Shown: piece after piece, positions 1 through 6,200 of the stretch
Position numbering within the stretch: the first letter of the stretch is position 1
Layout: every line of letters starts with the position of its first letter
Assembly (NCBI GenBank): GCA_003573635.1
Contig: QUTJ01031549.1
Span: 1 to 12,651, forward strand
Length of the DNA stretch: 12,651 nucleotides
Source: Goniomonas avonlea
Taxonomy: Eukaryota > Cryptophyceae > Goniomonadida > Goniomonadaceae
Reading direction: 5' to 3'
Notes under the pieces: generated by a model
What the model was told of the DNA's origin: nothing
Database searches by the model: none
What the model saw: the letters and a program-made list of their open reading frames with translations, nothing else
Position numbers and translations under genes: made by a program

Positions 1-60
1 CCCCTCCTTCACCCTCCCTTTTTCCCCCTCTCCCTTTCCTCCTCCCCCTTCTCTCTTGCT
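1..60 (+). repeat. Pyrimidine-rich tract
   Basis: Almost pure C/T on the plus strand. It lies in the intron downstream of the last visible WDR7-like exon, where it is purine-rich in the sense direction. Positions 61-171 hold no recognisable exon. Confidence 0.8.
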
Positions 61-171
61 CCCTGCCGGAGCAGTCTGACAAAAACCAGACGATATCCAT
101 GCAAATCAAGCGCTTGTCTTGCGAAAGATGATATCAACTCGAGGCCCTGGGTGTCTTTGCCAGACACGCAC

Positions 172-291
172 CTGGACTAGAGAGCCAAAATCTTGTCAAG
201 GTGGTGAGAGAGACGTCGAGGTACCCAGGAATTGTTGCGGGAAGAATGTTGGTGTGCATTGAGAGCAAGTGGCAGCACACCAGTTGCAGCC
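172..291 (-). CDS. WDR7-like gene, last visible exon
   Basis: It encodes LQLVCCHLLSMHTNILPATI then PGYLDVSLTTLTRFWLSSP. This resembles the WSQLAAMHCVMLPDLL...LLEMLARRW region of the WDR7 C-terminal half, from memory. The acceptor is ACGCACAG with two bases of a split codon. The donor is CCAG|GTGCGT, phase 1. The following exon (expected to be rich in Glu/Ala helix) is not seen and should lie beyond the left edge. Confidence 0.65.
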
Positions 292-3200
292 CTGTGCGTG
301 TCGTTAAACTCGCTCGAATTACGGTATTGGAGGGAGGTTACAATTAGCCACTCCAGTCTGGGAACCCACATGAGCGAGACCGTGAAGCACAGCGGAGATT
401 GTGAAGCACAGCGGAGATTGTGAAGCACAGCGGAGCACACCTGGAATACGTGCCGCTGCTTTCAGCAGAATAATAGTGGAGAGAGCAAAACCGGAAGTGA
501 CCTGCGCTGACACACATAGCTTCCCCCCACGCTGCCCAGCGCGTGGTAGAAGCACGGAATAAGCATTGTTTTTGCTGCCACGGAGAGTCAACACCGAGGG
601 TGTGTGCGTGTGTGCGTGTGTGCGCGCGCGCGCGTGTGAGTGTGTGGAAAGAGGGGGGGGGGGGGGGGGGGCAAACCTCCCAAGGAACCGCTGAACGACC
701 ACAGATTCCATCAGGAACGGGAGGTGGAGGAAAGGTGTGCGTGTGCGCGCGCGCGCGTGCTGCAAAACACACAGAGAGAGGGGGGGGGGGGGGAGAAGTG
801 GAGCGGGAGCGGTAGCACGCACCCCATAACAGCGAGGCAGGACGAGGGCAGCGGAGGCTGCAGGCCAAGGTCTCTCGTGCACATTGCCTCGTCACTCTCC
901 CCGGCGTACGCACCCCACGCCAAGAAGTAGGTTAATGCTGTCGCGGCGTCAAAGAAGAGGGCGTGAGCCTGCACGCCACCAAAGCACCCGCGATAGCGTG
1001 GGCCAGAATCACGAGCGGCCAACCGGTTACAGAGCGAATGAAGCGCAGGAGCAACGGAGAAGGACGCACCGGCGTAGGCGAAGCATGAGGAGGCAGGCCG
1101 CGCCACGGCGGCAGGAGCAAGCTCCATGGCACTGGCCACGTCGGTGATCCGCTTCACCATCTGCTCCACGTCCAGACAGAGAACCGCCACTGCCACGCCT
1201 GCGTCTGTGTCACAGCCAGCGCTTACACTTTTGATGTTCGGTGCCTTCCAACGTCTGGCAATAATAAGTCCTGTAATTTGTGACTCTAGCCCGCAGCCAA
1301 CGGTGGCGATCTGAGCCCATGCGTGGGCATGTGAGTGGCGTTTGGCGCGATGCAGCGTGCCCTGCTGGTGCCTGTGCCAGTGGCAGCGAATGCGAGCCAG
1401 GGAACGCGAATCAGCAGGAGGGAAGAGGCGCGGCCACGGCACACGCAGTGTCTGTGTAACGAGGGAACACAAATCAGCAGGGAAGTCTGGGTGGAGCGAA
1501 TATTGCACACGAGAGAGGGCACGGACCACCAGGGCATTCGGTGTTGAGCGAGACCCCGGCAGCGTCTTGGGCGGCGCGGTCTTTCTTGCGGTGAGGTGCG
1601 GGGATGAGGTTCCCGGTGGCGGGCGGCGAGACATACGACGAGGGGGACAGCACTCGTTCAAGCCGTCCGCCTTGGAGCTGTGCGGGTCGTCTGTTAGCGC
1701 GTCTTCTTGAAATGCAGACGACCACTAGGAAGTCTTGGGTCTTGTCTGGGTGACCGATTGCTGGTGGCAGAATGCCAAGAGGCACACCACAAGCGGCAGG
1801 TGATTGGCTGTCAACGCGTCTCTTCGAAGGACAAAATCCACACTAGTCTCGAGAGGTGCTGCAGTGCTGTGAAGGTCCAAGTGAGCGAAACGTGAAACAG
1901 GATGTGAACGACGATACGTGGACAATCGTTCACCACCTGTGAACGTTCCAGCGTGAATGTTTCGCCTGCTGTGCACACAAGCCAGACCATTGAGGGGCGA
2001 CGCACCTGCCAGAGGAAGGTGGAGCCCTCACGGCAGACAGCATGCATCAGCCCATGCTCGACGTCCCAGCGAAGACCAGTGACAACGTCGGGGTGGCCCT
2101 CCAGGATGCTGATGCTGCCAAGGGGATCACGGTCGATACTGCGGAGACAAATACGAGGGAGCTCCCTGCGTGCTGGTAGCTTGCAGTTGTGGAGTGGCTC
2201 GGTGTGAGTGCGAGAGTTGCAAGGGTTGCGTGAGTTGCAAGGGTTGCGTGAGTTGCAAGGGTTGCGTGAGTTGCAAGGGTTGCGTGAGTTGCGAGGGTTG
2301 CGTGAGTTGCAAGGGTTGCGTGAGTTATGCAGCGTCAAAGTAAGGTTGCCCAACGAGGCGTGCAATGTCGTGGAAACAGTGTTGGGGAACCGACACGTGA
2401 CAAAAGGGGTTGTGGCGCAAGCAAACGTCCTGTGAGGCTGGCGAGGCGCTTTGTGTCGAGATTGTTGGTAGCGAGGCGAGGGTCCAGGTCAGGAGGCGCC
2501 GGGGGGAGGGGGGGCGTGAACACAGGGGTGAGAGCTGTTGTGCGCAACGGTGTGCAAGGGTACTCACGCAGAGTTATCGCTGGGGTCAGGCCCGAAGCGA
2601 CAAACAGCCACTCCCTTGTCCGCCGAGGTTGAGCAAAAAATGCGGGCGGAGGCGGTCGGGTGCCCGACGTCGACGAGAACATCAGGCTGCGCACCGTGCG
2701 TCGGTGACAGGACAGTGACAGGACAGTGACAGGGCAGTGACATGGCAGTGTGCGTGGCATGAGTGCGTCGGTGACACGAGAGTGTGGTATTGGTGACAGG
2801 AAAGTGGGGGTGACATGAGAGTGTGGGAAACAAGAGGGTGCCAGTGTCCAGCGTCCACAAGAGGGTGCCAGTGTCCAGCGTCCGTCTTGGGCGGGTTGCG
2901 GTCGCAAGACATCATCACACGACCAATCCGACGCGCACAAACTCACAGCAAGCAGCACGTAGGTCTTCGACCCGCAACTAGCACACACAAGAGGCAAATA
3001 AACCAGCCATGGAATCGAGTGATTCACGGCTCGAGCTTGGGCAGCGTACCTCAAAAAGTGACAAAATGGGGCCCGTGTGGGCGGCGAACACGTAAATTGG
3101 ACTGCATGTGCTGCGGCGTGCGTCAGTGACCACTCCAAGCTGCTAAAACAGGCGATCAGAAAGCACAGTGCCCACCACTCTGTCGCGTGCCACGCGTGTG

Positions 3201-6200
3201 CCGTGTATGTGCCGTGTATGTGACAATTCCAGATTCCTCCTTGGGAGCGTGTGTCAACGAGGTGGTGCACACGTGAGAGTCAGTCCGTCGGCATGCGGTG
3301 ACGCACCTGACATTCCATGTTCGCACAGTCCAGTCCAAGCTGTGACGCACCTGACATTCCATGTTCGCACAGTCCAGTCCAAGCTGCCAGACACCAGCAG
3401 ATTGTCGCTCGCCGAGGGCCAGAGGAGGGCTGTCACGGCGGCCGTGTGTCCTTGCTGCAGACTCGCTGTGGGCGCACACTGTGTCAGCCAAGACGGTGGC
3501 TACGTGTGTGCGTGCGGGCGCGTGAAAACTTGTGTGCTGGGGGGAAATGCAAGCGCACGATATGTGGAAATTGTGTAAGAGGGTGTCAGGATATGAGGAG
3601 ATTGAGAGGGGTGTGAGGGCGCCGCCGGACGGTCAAAATAGAGCGCACAGCGGTCGGCACTCTCGCATCGCAGAGAACGATCAAACGGCGATAAGGAGGT
3701 GGCAGCACAGTGTAAACGAACAAACGAGATCAAGGCACAGAAACGAACCATGGCATGACCCCCATGGGAGCGTGTGGACCTTGATGCAGCCTCCAGCTGA
3801 TGCGTGTCAAGGAGACACAGAGCAACTGCCGAACCAAGCGGCACCAGGAGTGCGAGGCAGGCACGCTTGGAACCAATGCAGTGAGAGACAAATTTGGAAG
3901 CCACACCCAGGGATAGACAGACGAGGCAATATCACAAGACAGGACAGGGCAAGGCGCGCCAACACACTCCCAAAAAGCAAGAGAACCATTTGGCAAAGTG
4001 GATACAGTGGCCGGTCACCAAGTACACACGCTCGCTGTGAGCGGCCGTGTCCCATTCCAGTTTGGGGTTTGGGCTCTGCGTTGCTCAGTCAAAGATTATC
4101 AACACAGGACACCAAGGTGCACTTGCTCGACTGAGGGCTTGAATGCAACAGAGAGACAGCACCGGCAACACCACACGAGTGCCAACGTGCGCACCTTCCA
4201 GACGTGCGCGCAGCAGACACTGACTTCTTGCCCTTGTTCCGGCGGCGGAGTCAACGACCAGTTGTCGGCCAGGTTGCCGTCTGTTTGAGGTCTCAAACTT
4301 ACGGAAGGGCTGCGCGGGAGGGGGGGGGGGGGTTCGCTACTGTTACGACAGCACTCAGAAGACAGACAATGGCCCAATAAGAAAGACGACAAAGAATGAC
4401 TGCAGAGTATTGCCTCTGGATATTTTGCATCCATATTCAGAGATAGAAAGAAATCGCACCAGCAATTTGTGCCACCGTCCACCACATCCGTCCCTTGAAC
4501 CGTTCGCGCCGCACAGGCTGCCACACCTGCGCGGGTTGTCACGCCAAGCCACCGCCAGCCCAGCGCACTGCGCCTCGCCGCCGCAACCCGCCGCACAGCA
4601 GTTGAGCCACACCCCCTCTGCTGACCCAGAACCAGCACACACAGCACTTGAGCCACACAGTGCAGCCACAATCTGCGACACCGAACCACCGCCACAGAGT
4701 ACAGCCTCGCTCACACCCTCACCTTCAACTGCCCCTCGGCGTGGGACGAGAGCACCCAGCCGTCGCCTCCAGAGCAAACACAGCCGAAGCCGCTCATCCA
4801 GTGCGGGGCCTCCCTGAGTGAGTGTTGCCGTGAGATCAGGTCCTCTTTGGCCCTTTCATTAAACTTACACGGCCACACTGAAGCTGATGGCACACTTTTG
4901 ACTCATCCCACAGTTTTGTTTGTGATCAAAAACTCGGGTAGCATGATGTAAGATTCCCCAGCCCCCAGCCCAAGGGTGAAGGTGGGCCAGGCTTCCAGTC
5001 CTACTACTAAGAAAGGTCTCCGTGGTCCTCCTACTAAGGAAGGTCTCGTCCTACTGCTTGTCTCCGACAAGTGGTTCTTACTCTTCCTTGTCCCTCGTGG
5101 TCGCAACTCATATGCCTAGGCGGTCCGGGAAAGGAGAGGTGATCACACGAGAGGTTCGAGGATGTATTTCGGTAGGATGGAGTGAAGATTGATAGCTTCT
5201 GAGTTGACCTTGATTTCAAAACTTACTCTCGGGCTGCCTCCAGCTCTGCGGCGGTCGGGGCAATGGGCACCGGCATGGTCTCGTCCTCTCCGAGTGCGTG
5301 CTTGTGCACCTGGTACAGCCCCTGCATGTCGACGTCAGACCTCAACATGCCAGACCGTCTTGATCCAAATGTCAGGAAGTGGATGTTGAGACCATGTTGT
5401 TGGGTCGAGCGCACTCAAACGGGGAGAGAATCACACGTGGGTGCATACTTCGGTAGCCAACCATTACGCGTTAAGAAACCTGGATGAGTACCTCTTATTT
5501 CCGACAACCATATTGTGTTATACCACCTGAGGACCTCTTATATGCGACAACCGGACCGTGATGTAATAACTAGTTACAAGCACCTGAGTGAATCTCTTGT
5601 GTCGGAGCTAGAGAGGGAGATACACACACACACCACCCACACACCACACACACACACCACACACACACCACACGCACACCACACAACACACACACGAGAG
5701 AGAGAGGAGAAGGCAGAGATGGCTACCTGTGCGTCCCACACCAGCGCCCATTCACCATCTGGCAACAAGTCTGCGAACGCGAGCGAGTCATCAAAGTCTC
5801 TGCCCCCTTCCGAGGAGCTATGCATTCGAGTTCGCACAACTTCTGGGACGCCACCTGTCGCTAGGTCGCATACCTGCACAGCAAGGTTGGTTATCACGGG
5901 TGGTTCACTCAAGAGACGCACGACACAGTCGCGGGCACCCATGACAAGGACGGTGAGCCCGTCGCCCCCCACAGAGAGCGATCGGGTGCAAGACATCATC
6001 AACCGAGCCACAGTCACGGGGAGGTGATAGCCCAATCCTTTCGCCCCAACACTATTGTCTGGGGCCCAGCGCTGCAAGAGGCCTAGAGCCCAGCGTTAGT
6101 GCAGTTTGTACGAGCACTCCACCCACCAGTACGATCCAAGGATAATAGATCCGCCTGGGCTCTTTCTAAATCTGCCAAGGCGTATGCGTGTTATTGCTTT

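Noticed and set aside
543-930. Plus-strand Gly-rich and Arg/Ala-rich small proteins
   Set aside because: They are direct translations of poly-G and GC/GT microsatellites.
711-1661. A 316-codon open frame on the minus strand as one gene
   Set aside because: Only parts (914-1198) have family-like content. The rest runs through intron and through microsatellite giving Pro/Ala/Arg-rich noise, and splice sites bound the real exon.
2208-2435. A plus-strand protein of hexapeptide repeats, or a CRISPR-like array
   Set aside because: The repeats are head-to-tail with no spacers, inside an intron of the other strand, in a eukaryotic context. A simple tandem repeat is sufficient.
2335-3270. A 311-codon minus-strand open frame as a gene
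   Set aside because: It is in a different frame from the WD-like sequence of exon 14, has biased composition, and contains no recognisable domain.
3532-4134. A 200-codon plus-strand open frame
   Set aside because: It lies antisense to WDR7-like exon 12 and introns, has no motif or helical pattern, and is explained by low stop-codon density in GC-rich DNA.
5515-6027. A 170-codon plus-strand open frame with His/Thr repeats
   Set aside because: It is antisense to exon 7 and crosses the CA microsatellite, which creates the repeats.
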